From contig NZ_MWUM01000033.1 of NCBI RefSeq assembly GCF_002028455.1, positions 1 through 49,021 on the forward strand: 49,021 bases of DNA, written 5' to 3'. Shown here in pieces: positions 16,277 to 24,587 of this stretch. Position 1 is the first letter of the stretch, and every line of letters starts with the position of its first letter. Under the pieces are notes generated by a model. That model ran no database searches. It was not told the origin of the DNA and saw only the letters and a list, made by a program, of their open reading frames with translations. This DNA comes from Zoogloea sp. LCSB751 (GTDB taxonomy: Bacteria; Pseudomonadota; Gammaproteobacteria; Burkholderiales; Rhodocyclaceae). The translations under genes and the position numbers were made by a program.

Positions 16277-17451
16277 GACGCGCCCTCCACCCCCATGGCC
16301 GCCTCCACCGCGTAGATCTCCGGCAGGTGCGCGGCGATGCACGTCCATTGGCGGCCCTCGTCGCCGCTCATCCACAGCTCGCCGCTGGTGGTGCCGAAGT
16401 ACAGCCCGACCGGATCGGCACTGTCGGCCGTCATGGCCTGGCGCTTGACGGTCCACCACGCCTGCTCGGCGGGCAGGCCGGCGTCGAGGCGCTGCCAGCT
16501 TTCGCCGCCGTCGCGGGTGCCATACACCGCCGGCTTGCCACCGGGGCTGGTACGCGGCCACACGCTGGTGCCGTCCATCGGAAAGACCCACACCGCATTC
16601 GCGTCGCGGGGATGGACGACCATCGGGAAGCCGATGTCGCCGACCTCCGCCGGCATCGCGCGGCCGATGCGCTGCCAGGTGTCGGACGGGCGGTCGAGGC
16701 GATAGATGCCGCAGTGGTTCTGCTGGTACAGCCGGTCCGGATTGGTCGGGCACAGGCGCACACAGTGGGGGTCGTGGAAGGTCGGGTCGCTGCCGTCGAA
16801 GCCTTCGACGACCTCGATGCCGCTGAGCAAGGGCGCGAAGCTGCGTCCGCCGTCCCCCGATTCATGCACGCCACCGCCGGACATCGCGAAGTACAGGTGC
16901 TCGGCGTCGCGCGGGTCGACGATGATTGAGTGCAGCTTGGGCCCGTCCGGCGTGCCGTCCTGCACGGTGCCCATCCACTTGCGGTACTGCGGGTCGTCGT
17001 TGATCGGCGAGAACGGCGCCCAGCTGACACCGCCGTCCTCCGAACGGAACAGGCCCTGCGGCGAGGTGCCGGCGTACCACACGCCGGGCTGGTCGGCGTG
17101 GCCGGGGGTCAGCCAGAAGGTGTGATCCACCGAACGCCCGCCCTGGCCTTCGGGGGCCGGCGCGAAAGCCGGCGGCCGGGCGGCTTCCTGCCAGCTGCGC
17201 CCGAGGTCGGTGGAACGGAACACCGTCGGCCCGAGGTGGCCGGTCTTGGCGGCTGCCAGCAGCGTGCGCCCGTCGCGCGGGTCGAGCACCAAATGGTTGA
17301 TGATGTGGCCCAGGAAGTGGGGGCCCTCCACCCACCAATGCTGGCGGGTCGCGTCGCCGTGGTACAGCCAGGCGCCCTTGCGCGTGGCCACCAGCAGCAG
17401 GACGGAAGTCGGACCGCGCTGCGCGGCCCCCTGGTCGATCTCGCTTGCCAT
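16273..17451 (-). CDS. BNR/sialidase-like beta-propeller protein
   Basis: 392 residues from ATG 17451, preceded by GGAGGAGCGAG. Repeated Asp-box blocks are visible: FRSTDLGRSW, FRSEDGGVSW, HESGDGGRSFAP, YGTRDGGESW and MSGDEGRQW. These are typical of BNR/WD40-like propellers annotated as glycosyl hydrolase or exo-alpha-sialidase. No signal peptide is seen, so it is probably cytoplasmic and not a secreted sialidase. The stop codon overlaps the start of the MoaD-like gene, meaning the two are translated together. The enzymatic activity, if any, is unknown. Confidence 0.78.
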   Translation of the reverse strand: MASEIDQGAAQRGPTSVLLLVATRKGAWLYHGDATRQHWWVEGPHFLGHIINHLVLDPRDGRTLLAAAKTGHLGPTVFRSTDLGRSWQEAARPPAFAPAPEGQGGRSVDHTFWLTPGHADQPGVWYAGTSPQGLFRSEDGGVSWAPFSPINDDPQYRKWMGTVQDGTPDGPKLHSIIVDPRDAEHLYFAMSGGGVHESGDGGRSFAPLLSGIEVVEGFDGSDPTFHDPHCVRLCPTNPDRLYQQNHCGIYRLDRPSDTWQRIGRAMPAEVGDIGFPMVVHPRDANAVWVFPMDGTSVWPRTSPGGKPAVYGTRDGGESWQRLDAGLPAEQAWWTVKRQAMTADSADPVGLYFGTTSGELWMSGDEGRQWTCIAAHLPEIYAVEAAMGVEGAS

Positions 17452-17638
17452 CGCTCGCTCCTCCAAAAGACCGCCGCTGTGGCGGGAGAGCGGCTGCGGC
17501 ACGCGTCTGCCACGCGTGTCAGGGCCGCCGACAGACCCGTGGGGACGGGAATGTCCGCGTTCGATCACGCGGACTCCGCCAAGTTCGCAGGCCGGGGGCG
17601 CGCTGTAATGGAAACTGGACCGTTGGGGGTGGCCTGTA

Positions 17639-17662
17639 AGGGAGAATGAATTCGCCCCTACA
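17639..17662 (-). repeat. Dispersed palindromic repeat, copy 1
   Basis: On the minus strand it reads as TGTAGGGGCGAATTCATT followed by CTCCCT. It matches the copies at 34191 and 37604 except for two bases, and its centre is close to a perfect palindrome (GGGCGAATtCATTCGCCC type). It lies in the 229-bp gap between the propeller gene and adenine deaminase, where I see nothing else of note. Confidence 0.75.
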
Positions 17663-17680
17663 AGGAAAGCTCCGACGTGT

Positions 17681-18703
17681 TCAGCGGGCGGCGGCGAAAT
17701 AGGTGTCGAGGCGGGCGATCCAGGCGGTTTTTTCGGCGTCGCTGGCGAAGCTGGCTTCGAAGCTGTTGCGCGCCAGCCGGTACCAGGTGGCAGCGTCGAA
17801 GTGGAAGGCTTCATGCACCGCGCGGATGTTGGCGTTGAGGTAGCCGCCGAAATAGGCCGGATCGTCGCTGTTCAACGTCACCTTGGCGCCGGCGGCGAGC
17901 AGGCGCGGCAGGCTGTGCTCGCGCATCTCCTTGAACACGCACAGGCGGGTGTTGGACAGCGGGCAGACGGTCAGCGGGATGCCTTCCTCGGCCAGGCGGG
18001 TCAGTACCGCAGGGTCGTCCACCGCCCGCACGCCGTGGTCGATGCGGCGGGCGCCGAGCAGGTCGAGGGCTTCGGTGATGTATTCCGGCGGGCCTTCCTC
18101 GCCGGCGTGGGCGACCACCGGCTTGCCGAGTTCACGGCAGCGGGCGAACAGGCGCACGAACTGGGACGGCGGGTGGCCACGCTCGGACGAATCCAGCCCG
18201 AAGCCGTGGATGCGCGCCAAGTAGGGTTCGGCCTCGGCCAGCGTGGCCAGGCATTCGTCCTCGCTGAGGTGGCGCAGGAAGCACAGGATCAAGCGCCCCG
18301 AGATGCCCCAGCGCCGCGCCCCCTCAGCCAGCCCGTCGTCGAGGCCGTCGAGCACGGTGGCAAAGGGGATGCCACGGGCGGTGTGGGTCTGCGGGTCGAA
18401 GAAGATCTCGGCGTGGATCACGCCATCCGCCGCGGCGCGCTCCAGGTAGGCCAGCATCAGGTCGCGGAAATCGTCGCGGGTGCGCAGCACGTCGGCGCAG
18501 GCGTAGTACAGGTCGAGAAAGCTCTGCAGGCTGTCGAAGGCGTAGGCCGCCTTCAGCGCCGCCTCATCGGCGTAGGGCAGCGCCACGCCGTTGCGGCGGG
18601 CCAGCGCGAAGGCCAGCTCGGGTTCGAGGGTGCCCTCGATGTGGACGTGCAGCTCGGCCTTGGGCATGCCGAGGGCCAGGGAGAGGACATCGCTGGCAGT
18701 CAT
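17681..18703 (-). CDS. Adenine deaminase (ADE2, adenosine-deaminase fold)
   Basis: 340 residues from the ATG at 18703, which has GGAGA at a better distance than the ATG six bases earlier. The TIM-barrel amidohydrolase motifs are PKAELHVHIEGTLEPEL (first metal histidines), VAHAGEEGPPEYI (with the active-site Glu), RIDHGVRA, and NSDDPAYFGG (metal Asp). FFDPQTHTARGIP and GLDSSERGHPP match the adenine deaminase group represented by P. aeruginosa PA0148 rather than true adenosine deaminases, as far as I recall. It would convert adenine to hypoxanthine plus ammonia, feeding the xanthine dehydrogenase encoded at 25768-29564. It opens the purine-related part of the window. Confidence 0.88.
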   Translation of the reverse strand: MTASDVLSLALGMPKAELHVHIEGTLEPELAFALARRNGVALPYADEAALKAAYAFDSLQSFLDLYYACADVLRTRDDFRDLMLAYLERAAADGVIHAEIFFDPQTHTARGIPFATVLDGLDDGLAEGARRWGISGRLILCFLRHLSEDECLATLAEAEPYLARIHGFGLDSSERGHPPSQFVRLFARCRELGKPVVAHAGEEGPPEYITEALDLLGARRIDHGVRAVDDPAVLTRLAEEGIPLTVCPLSNTRLCVFKEMREHSLPRLLAAGAKVTLNSDDPAYFGGYLNANIRAVHEAFHFDAATWYRLARNSFEASFASDAEKTAWIARLDTYFAAAR

Positions 18704-18871
18704 GATCATTTCTCCGCAACAGGAAGGGTTCAATTGTAGATCCGGCGAGTGACCGGGACGGGTAATCGGAGACGCCCACTTCAATTTACAAGGCATACAC
18801 TCCAAAACCCCAAATGCATAGACAGATCGTGCACACGGGACTGCAATCACCTAATCAACCGGGGACTCACC

Positions 18872-19486
18872 ATGCATAAATTCACGCTCCGCCGTGCCGT
18901 CGCAGGCCTTGGCCTGCTGGTTCTCGCCACCTTCAGCCATGCCGCCACCTACAATTTTTACCAGGCAGGTTACTCCGGCGGAGGCGGAGTGAGCGGCTAC
19001 TTCAGCGGAACGGACCTGAACGGCGATGGCTACCTCGTCGGCACCCATGGGGAAATCGACGGCTTCCAGCTGTCCTTCGCCGGCAATGCAGCGGTCGACG
19101 CCTTCAGCATCGACTATGCGGATTTCCTGCAAACGGTGTCGATCGGCTGGGGGCTGATCTACCGGCTCGGCTCGACGACACTCGGCACCGAGCTGAACGG
19201 CCTCTCCGACGGCATGCTGATGGTGTTCAATTTCGACGCTTACGGCAATCCGCTCGACTCGGTGTCGGCCGTCCCCATCGCAAACAATTTCTCCGCCGCA
19301 GCGGCCGGGCCGGGCACGCTGGGCATCGCCTCGACCAGCATTTTCGGCACGGCCTCCGATGCAAACGGCAACATCGACATGGCGTTCGCGCCGATGACCC
19401 TGTCGCTGCAGAGCGTCCCCGAACCCGGCAGCCTGGCCCTGACGGCCCTGGCCGGCGCCGCTCTACTGGCGCGGCGGCGGCGCTGA
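18872..19486 (+). CDS. PEP-CTERM exported protein
   Basis: 204 residues from ATG 18872 (GGGGAC upstream). The signal peptide ends SHA-AT. The C-terminus has the sorting signal VPEPGSLALTALAGAALLARRRR-like: a VPEP motif, a hydrophobic helix and an Arg cluster. This is removed by an exosortase (EpsH/XrtA type) in bacteria that make exopolysaccharide. The middle is Gly/Ser/Asp-rich and low in charge, with no enzyme motif. No exosortase gene is in the window. Confidence 0.85.
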   Translation: MHKFTLRRAVAGLGLLVLATFSHAATYNFYQAGYSGGGGVSGYFSGTDLNGDGYLVGTHGEIDGFQLSFAGNAAVDAFSIDYADFLQTVSIGWGLIYRLGSTTLGTELNGLSDGMLMVFNFDAYGNPLDSVSAVPIANNFSAAAAGPGTLGIASTSIFGTASDANGNIDMAFAPMTLSLQSVPEPGSLALTALAGAALLARRRR

Positions 19487-19564
19487 CGTGGTGGGGCAAT
19501 GCCGCGTGCGGCAGGACACAAACCCGAGGGACTGGCCTTGCCGCACGTGGCGATGCACGGTCGT

Positions 19565-20644
19565 TTACTTCGGGATCGAGCCTTCCACGCCTTCCACGTA
19601 GAAGTTCATCTTGCGCAGGTCGGGGTCGCCCATGGTCTTGGCGGCGGCCAGCACTTCCTTGCCGTCCTGGCCCTTCAGCGGGCCGGTAAAGGGATGCAGC
19701 TTGCCGGCCTTGATGGCATCGCGGCGCTCCTCGGCCAGCTTCTTCACGTCGGCCGGCACCGCCGGGCCGAAGGACTCGATGTTCACCGCGCCCTCCTTCA
19801 CGCCCCACCAGATGTCGCCGGTCTTCCAGGTGCCGTCGAGCACTTCGCCGACGGCCTTGGTGTAGATCACGTCCCAGTGCAGCACCGAGGCCGCCAGGTG
19901 GGCCTTGCCGCCGAACTTGGTCATGTCGGAATCCCAGCCGAAGGCCAGCACGCCCTTCTCCTGGGCGGCCTGCACGACGGCCGGCGAGTCGGTGTTCTGC
20001 ATCAGCACGTCGGAGCCCTGGGCGATCAGGGTCAGCGCGGCCTCGCGTTCCTTGCCCGGGTCGAACCAGCTGTTCACCCAGATGGCGCGTGTGGTGGCCT
20101 TCGGATTGACGCTGCGGGCGCCGAGGGTGAAGGCGTTGATGTTGCGGATCACCTCGGGGATGGGGATCGACGCCACCACGCCGAGCTTGCCGGTCTTGCT
20201 CATCTTGCCGGCCACCACGCCGAGCATGTAGGCGCCTTCATAGGTACGCACGTCGTAGACGCCCAGGTTGGGGGCCGTCTTGTAGCCGGTGGCGTGCATG
20301 AACTTGGTGTTCGGGAAGGCCTTGGCGACCTTCACCTCCTGGTTCATGTAGCCGAAGGAGGTGCCGAAGACGATCTTGTAGCCCTGCTGGGCCAGGTCGC
20401 GGAAGACCCGCTCGGCGTCGGCGGTTTCCGGCACGTTCTCGACGAAGGTGGTCTTCACCTTGTCGCCGAACTTGGCGTCCACGGCCTTGCGGCCCTGGTC
20501 GTGGGAAAAGGTCCAGCCGTGGTCGCCGGTCGGGCCGATGTACACAAAGCCGATCTTGGCGGGGTCGGCGGCGAAGGCCTGGCTGGCCAGCCCCAGTGTC
20601 ACGAAGACACAGGTGGCGGCGGTCTTGAAGCGGGACAGGGACAT
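19565..20644 (-). CDS. BMP-family ABC transporter substrate-binding protein (purine/nucleoside)
   Basis: 359 residues. The signal peptide ends AFA-AD and the mature start KIGFVYIGPTGDHGWTFSHDQG is diagnostic of the basic membrane protein (PF02608) family, which includes nucleoside-binding proteins such as PnrA. Further blocks are IVFGTSFGYMNQEV, YEGAYMLGVVAGKMSKTGK and DSDMTKFGGKAHLAASV. It lacks a lipobox, so it is a soluble periplasmic receptor. The matching ATPase and two permeases are encoded 10 kb away (30615-34171); no other partner is nearby. It is divergent from the small guanine deaminase. Purine bases or nucleosides are the likely ligands given the neighbours. Confidence 0.88.
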   Translation of the reverse strand: MSLSRFKTAATCVFVTLGLASQAFAADPAKIGFVYIGPTGDHGWTFSHDQGRKAVDAKFGDKVKTTFVENVPETADAERVFRDLAQQGYKIVFGTSFGYMNQEVKVAKAFPNTKFMHATGYKTAPNLGVYDVRTYEGAYMLGVVAGKMSKTGKLGVVASIPIPEVIRNINAFTLGARSVNPKATTRAIWVNSWFDPGKEREAALTLIAQGSDVLMQNTDSPAVVQAAQEKGVLAFGWDSDMTKFGGKAHLAASVLHWDVIYTKAVGEVLDGTWKTGDIWWGVKEGAVNIESFGPAVPADVKKLAEERRDAIKAGKLHPFTGPLKGQDGKEVLAAAKTMGDPDLRKMNFYVEGVEGSIPK

Positions 20645-20806
20645 GGGGGCAATCTCCGTGGGCAGGGTTGTGCGTCGTGGGAGCCACTGTAACAACCGGA
20701 CCTCCTCCAACCCATCCCGGTTCCGTTATGACCGGTATATGGTTCGGCGCAGAAAGCGGCCCGCGGCGGCAGCCATAATCCGCCCACCTTCAAGCGGAGC
20801 ACGAGC

Positions 20807-21295
20807 ATGTCCTTTCCCACGTCCCAGGACGAACATTTCCTGCGTTACGCCATCGCGCTGTCGCGCCGCGTGCGCGACAGCGGCAAGCACCCCTTCGCCG
20901 CATTGGTCGTCGATGCGGCCGGGACTATCGTCGCCGAGGCCGGCAACGATTCGCTGCCCCCCGACGGCGATCCGACCCGCCACGCCGAGCTGGTCGCCGC
21001 GGCGCAGGCGGCACGCCGCCTGTCAACGGAAGAGCTGGCCAAGGCCACGCTGTATTCCAGCGCCGAGCCCTGTGCGATGTGCGCCGGGGCGATCTACTGG
21101 TGCGGCATCGGCCGCGTGGTGTATGCGCTGTCGGAGCACGCGCTGCTCGGCCTCACCGGCGACCACCCGGAGAACCCGACCTTCTCGCTGCCGTGCCGCG
21201 AGGTGTTCGCCCGCGGCCAGCGCCGCATCGAGGTGCATGGGCCGTGGCTGGAGGCCGAAGCGGCCGCCCCCCACGCCGGCTTCTGGAAACGCTGA
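20807..21295 (+). CDS. Guanine deaminase, cytidine-deaminase fold
   Basis: 162 residues. The zinc site is H59-A-E61 and P88-C89-A-M-C92, as in the CDA superfamily. The body (HPFAALVVDAAGTIVAEAGNDSLPPDGDPTRHAEL and the C-terminus PHAGFWKR) looks like the Bacillus GuaD/GDEase group, with a Trp near the C-terminus that closes the active site in that family. The reaction would be guanine to xanthine. An amidohydrolase-type guanine deaminase is also encoded (36218-37561), so two unrelated enzymes for one step, or a different specificity for this one, must be considered. It is divergently transcribed from the BMP binding-protein gene. Confidence 0.8.
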   Translation: MSFPTSQDEHFLRYAIALSRRVRDSGKHPFAALVVDAAGTIVAEAGNDSLPPDGDPTRHAELVAAAQAARRLSTEELAKATLYSSAEPCAMCAGAIYWCGIGRVVYALSEHALLGLTGDHPENPTFSLPCREVFARGQRRIEVHGPWLEAEAAAPHAGFWKR

Positions 21296-21363
21296 AGCCG
21301 GCCGCGAGGAGTTTCAAGGAAACGTCGGGCGGCCCCACATTTCCTCGCTCCCCCGCGGGGCGC

Positions 21364-22776
21364 TCAGGGCAGCCAGAACTTGGCCGGTTCGTCGATGCGC
21401 ACGTCGGGCGCCGCGGTATCGGTGAGGATGAAGTGCATCGGCTTCGAGCCGTGCTGGTTCTCCACCGCCTCCGGCGCGACCCGCACGGTGACCGTCACCG
21501 CCGTGCTGGCGGCACCGGGCACCGTCACCTGCACCGGCGCCGCCAGGCGGATGCCGTCGATGCCGGCGACGCCAACGGTGTAGCGGCTCTCGGTCTCGCT
21601 GGTGCTGATCAGCTGCAGCTGGAAGACGTTCTCGATGCTGCCATCGTCGGCTTCGCGGGCCATCACGCCGCGGTCGCGCACCACGTCCACCTTCAGCGGC
21701 GGGCGGGTCAGCAGCGACCAGCCGGTGGCCACGGTGAGGATGAGGAACACCGCCGAGTAGATCAGCGTGCGCGGGCGGAAGGCCCGCCTGACAATTTCGC
21801 TGCGGCCGAGTCCACCCTTCAGCGCGTTCTCCGTCGAATAGCGGATCAAGCCGCGCGGGTAGCTCATCTTGTCCATCACCTGGTCGCAGGCATCGATGCA
21901 CGCCGCGCAACCGATGCACTCCACCTGCAGGCCATTGCGGATGTCGATGCCGGTCGGGCAGACCTGCACGCAGATGCCGCAGTCCACGCAGTCGCCAAGA
22001 CCCTGCTGGCGCGGATCGGCCTTCTTCGAGCGGCTGCCGCGCGGGTCGCCGCGCTGCTCGTCGTAGGTGATGATCAGCGTGTCGGAGTCGAACATCACGA
22101 ACTGGAAGCGGGCGTAGGGGCAGATGTACTTGCACATCTGCTCGCGCAGGAAGCCGGCGTTGCCGTAGGTGGCGGCGCCGTAGAACAGCACCCAGAAGAT
22201 CTCGGCGCCGGTCATCGATACGGTCAGCGCCTCACGGGCCAGATCATGGATCGGCGTGAAGTAGCCGACGAAAGTGAAGCCGGTCCATAGGGACAGCAGC
22301 AGCCAGATCCCCTGCTTGAGGCTCTTGCGGCCGAACTTGGCGGCGCTCATCGGTGCCGCGTCGAGCTTCATGCGCTGCTGGCGGTCACCCTCGATCTGCT
22401 TCTCGATCCACAGGAAAATCTCCGTATAGACCGTCTGCGGACAGGTGTAGCCGCACCACAAGCGCCCGGCCACCGCGGTGAACAGGAACAGCGCCAGCGC
22501 CGACAGCACCAGCAGCAGCGCCAGGTAGATGGTGTCCTGCGGCCACAGCACCAGGTCGAACAGGTAGAAACGGCGCGCCTCCAGGTCGAACAGCACGGCC
22601 TGCCGGCCGTGCCACGGCAGCCAGCACAGACCGTAGAAGATCAGCTGGGTGAGGGCCACGAAGCCCCAGCGCCAGCGCTGGAAGAAGCCCTGGATGGAAC
22701 GGGGATAGACCTTCGGTTCCGCCTTGAACAGCGGCTGGATCGGGATGACGCGTTGTGGTTGGGGCTGATCGGACAT
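21364..22776 (-). CDS. ccoG: CcoG (FixG/RdxA) cbb3 oxidase copper-assembly protein
   Basis: 470 residues. Several membrane helices are in the N-terminal half (FVALTQLIFYGLCWLPW, LLLVLSALALFLFTAVAG). A ferredoxin-like pair of [4Fe-4S] motifs follows (CVDCGICVQVCPTGIDI and CIGCAACIDACDQVM), and the C-terminal part is an Ig-like periplasmic domain. RLWCGYTCPQTVYTEIF is a conserved FixG block. CcoG is needed for copper reduction during assembly of the CuB site of cbb3 oxidase. No ccoNOP genes are adjacent. It is divergent from the NsrR-like gene, with an operator-like dyad between, so nitrosative or oxygen stress may control it. Confidence 0.93.
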   Translation of the reverse strand: MSDQPQPQRVIPIQPLFKAEPKVYPRSIQGFFQRWRWGFVALTQLIFYGLCWLPWHGRQAVLFDLEARRFYLFDLVLWPQDTIYLALLLVLSALALFLFTAVAGRLWCGYTCPQTVYTEIFLWIEKQIEGDRQQRMKLDAAPMSAAKFGRKSLKQGIWLLLSLWTGFTFVGYFTPIHDLAREALTVSMTGAEIFWVLFYGAATYGNAGFLREQMCKYICPYARFQFVMFDSDTLIITYDEQRGDPRGSRSKKADPRQQGLGDCVDCGICVQVCPTGIDIRNGLQVECIGCAACIDACDQVMDKMSYPRGLIRYSTENALKGGLGRSEIVRRAFRPRTLIYSAVFLILTVATGWSLLTRPPLKVDVVRDRGVMAREADDGSIENVFQLQLISTSETESRYTVGVAGIDGIRLAAPVQVTVPGAASTAVTVTVRVAPEAVENQHGSKPMHFILTDTAAPDVRIDEPAKFWLP

Positions 22777-22797
22777 GAATATAACCGCTGCCTTATA

Positions 22798-22820
22798 AAG
22801 ATGTATGCTCTGTACAGCTT
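22798..22820. promoter_or_regulatory. NsrR-like operator between ccoG and nsrR
   Basis: AAGATGTATGC-T-CTGTACAGCTT is an 11-1-11 dyad close to the known NsrR consensus AAGATGYATTT-N-AAATRCATCTT. The left half matches best. It lies 22 bases upstream of the ccoG start, a position suited to repression. A lone half-site TACATCTT is at 22860-22867, near the regulator's own start. Confidence 0.6.
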
Positions 22821-22892
22821 TATGCTAACAACCGGCTGAGGGATAATCAACATCCTGCGTACATCTTTTAAACCGCCCGACGGACAACGCCG

Positions 22893-23357
22893 ATGCGATT
22901 GAGCACCTTCACCGACTACTGCCTGCGTACGCTGATGTACGTGGGCGCGGAACGCGAACGCCTGGTGACCATCGGGGAGATCGCCCAGGCCCACGGCATC
23001 TCCGAGAACCACCTGATGAAGGTGGCCCACCACCTGTCACGCAGCGGCTTCATCGACACCCAGCGCGGCAAGGGTGGCGGCATGCGGCTGGCCCGCGATC
23101 CGGGCAAGATCGTCCTCGGCGACGTGATCCGCCAGACCGAGACCGACTTCGCGCTGGTCGAATGCATGGGCGACGCATCCACCTGCCGCCTCGGCGGCGA
23201 CTGCGAGCTGGAGGGCATCCTGCAGGAGGCCCTCGCCGCGCTGCTCAAGGTGATGGACGGCTACACCCTGGCTGACCTCATCCGGCGTGGGCCGCGCGGC
23301 GAATGGCAGGCGATCCGCCTGTTTCCGCCCGCCACTCCAGCCACCGGCGACGCCTGA
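22893..23357 (+). CDS. nsrR: Rrf2-family regulator, NsrR-like
   Basis: 154 residues. The winged helix (MRLSTFTDYCLRTLMYVG, ISENHLMKVAHHLSRSGFI, QRGKGGGMRLA) is close to E. coli NsrR. Three cysteines, C91, C98 and C104 (VECMGDASTCRLGGDCEL), are placed to bind the nitric-oxide-sensitive Fe-S cluster. YTLADLI near the end is also NsrR-like. It probably represses ccoG and itself through the dyad at 22798 and releases it on contact with NO. The unusual Tyr-Cys (C10) in the first helix is extra and not a known ligand. Confidence 0.88.
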   Translation: MRLSTFTDYCLRTLMYVGAERERLVTIGEIAQAHGISENHLMKVAHHLSRSGFIDTQRGKGGGMRLARDPGKIVLGDVIRQTETDFALVECMGDASTCRLGGDCELEGILQEALAALLKVMDGYTLADLIRRGPRGEWQAIRLFPPATPATGDA

Positions 23358-23464
23358 GACCGCGCGCGGCCCTCCGCGATCTCCGCGCTGCCTTGACGCG
23401 GATCAAGGCTTGCGACGCAATACCCGATCAAATTACTCAACATTATCCATCAGAAAGATCCCCC

Positions 23465-24559
23465 ATGCTCGGCTCGAAAACCCGGCGGGAACTGGCCACT
23501 GCCCTCGCCGACAACGCCGCCCTCAAGGCCCAGAATCAAGCCCTGCGCGACGAGCTGGCCGATTTGCAGCGGCGCCGGGGCGACGCCGAGGATGGCCGGC
23601 AGCGGCTCCAGGCCCGGTACAGTCTGCTCGACGGCGTGGCGGGCAACATCCCGCGCTTCGGCGAATCCCTGAGCGGCATCCGCCAGTCTTTTGCCGGCCT
23701 GTCGGAACGGCTCGGCGAAGACAAGGCCTCAGCGCTGAGTGCCGCCAGCGAAGCCGAGGCCAACCGGGCCGCCTTCGGGAAGATCGCCGATAACCTGCGC
23801 ACGATGTTCGCGCGCATCCAGGCCGCCGGCCAAAGCGTTGCCGGTCTGTCCCAGCGCGCCACTGAGATCGGCGGCATCGTCCAGCTGATCCGCGAGATCG
23901 CCGAGCAGACCAACCTGCTGGCGCTCAACGCGGCCATCGAAGCGGCCCGCGCCGGCGAAGCCGGGCGTGGCTTCGCGGTAGTGGCCGACGAAGTGCGCAA
24001 ACTCGCCGAACGCACCGCCAAGGCCACCACGGAGATCGGTGGCCTGGTCACCGGCATCCAGGCCGAAACCGCTGAAGCCCGCAAGATCATGGAGATCGGT
24101 GCCGGCGACGCCGCCAGCCACGGCGCCGACAGCGAAACCGCGATGCACAGCATGCAGCGCCTGTTCGAGCTGTCCCGCCACATGCAGGACAGCATCGCCG
24201 CATCCTCTCAACTGGCCAATGCCGAACTGGCCAACATCGAGGAGCTGACCCTCAAGCTGGAGGTGTACAAGGTGCTGCTGGGCCTCTCCGACCTGCAGCC
24301 ACGCGACCTGCCCGACGAGACCCAGTGCCGTCTCGGCCGCTGGTACTACGAAGGCGAGGGGCGCACGGAATTCTCGCGCCTGCCCGGCTACCGGGACATG
24401 GAAGCCCCCCACAAGGCGGTGCACGACCACGCCCGCCGCGCCGTCGAACGCTACCGCAGCGGCGATCTCAGCGGCGCCCTCGACGCCCTCGCCCGCATGG
24501 AGGAAGCCAACCTGACGGTGATGGCCGGCATGGAGCGCATCCTGCGCGGGCGGGGCTGA
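23465..24559 (+). CDS. Soluble methyl-accepting chemotaxis protein with CZB domain
   Basis: 364 residues, no membrane segment. An N-terminal coiled coil (LADNAALKAQNQALRDELADLQRR) is followed by the MCP signalling hairpin (IREIAEQTNLLALNAAIEAARAGEAGRGFAVVADEVRKLAERT). At the C-terminus is a chemoreceptor zinc-binding (CZB) domain with CRLGRWYYEGEG and PHKAVHDHARRA, which supply the Cys/His ligands. Similar soluble receptors (for example Helicobacter TlpD) sense oxidants such as hypochlorite or zinc. It stands alone, not in a che operon. Confidence 0.9.
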   Translation: MLGSKTRRELATALADNAALKAQNQALRDELADLQRRRGDAEDGRQRLQARYSLLDGVAGNIPRFGESLSGIRQSFAGLSERLGEDKASALSAASEAEANRAAFGKIADNLRTMFARIQAAGQSVAGLSQRATEIGGIVQLIREIAEQTNLLALNAAIEAARAGEAGRGFAVVADEVRKLAERTAKATTEIGGLVTGIQAETAEARKIMEIGAGDAASHGADSETAMHSMQRLFELSRHMQDSIAASSQLANAELANIEELTLKLEVYKVLLGLSDLQPRDLPDETQCRLGRWYYEGEGRTEFSRLPGYRDMEAPHKAVHDHARRAVERYRSGDLSGALDALARMEEANLTVMAGMERILRGRG

Positions 24560-24587
24560 AGCACACCCGCCCAGGTAGGCCGGTGGA

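Noticed and set aside
16273..17814. Longer form of the beta-propeller protein starting at 17814
   Set aside because: The extra N-terminus has no propeller repeats, while ATG 17451 has a strong GGAGGAG site and starts the conserved region.
22850..22868. Second NsrR operator near the nsrR start
   Set aside because: Only the right half-site TACATCTT is good; the left half does not pair with it.
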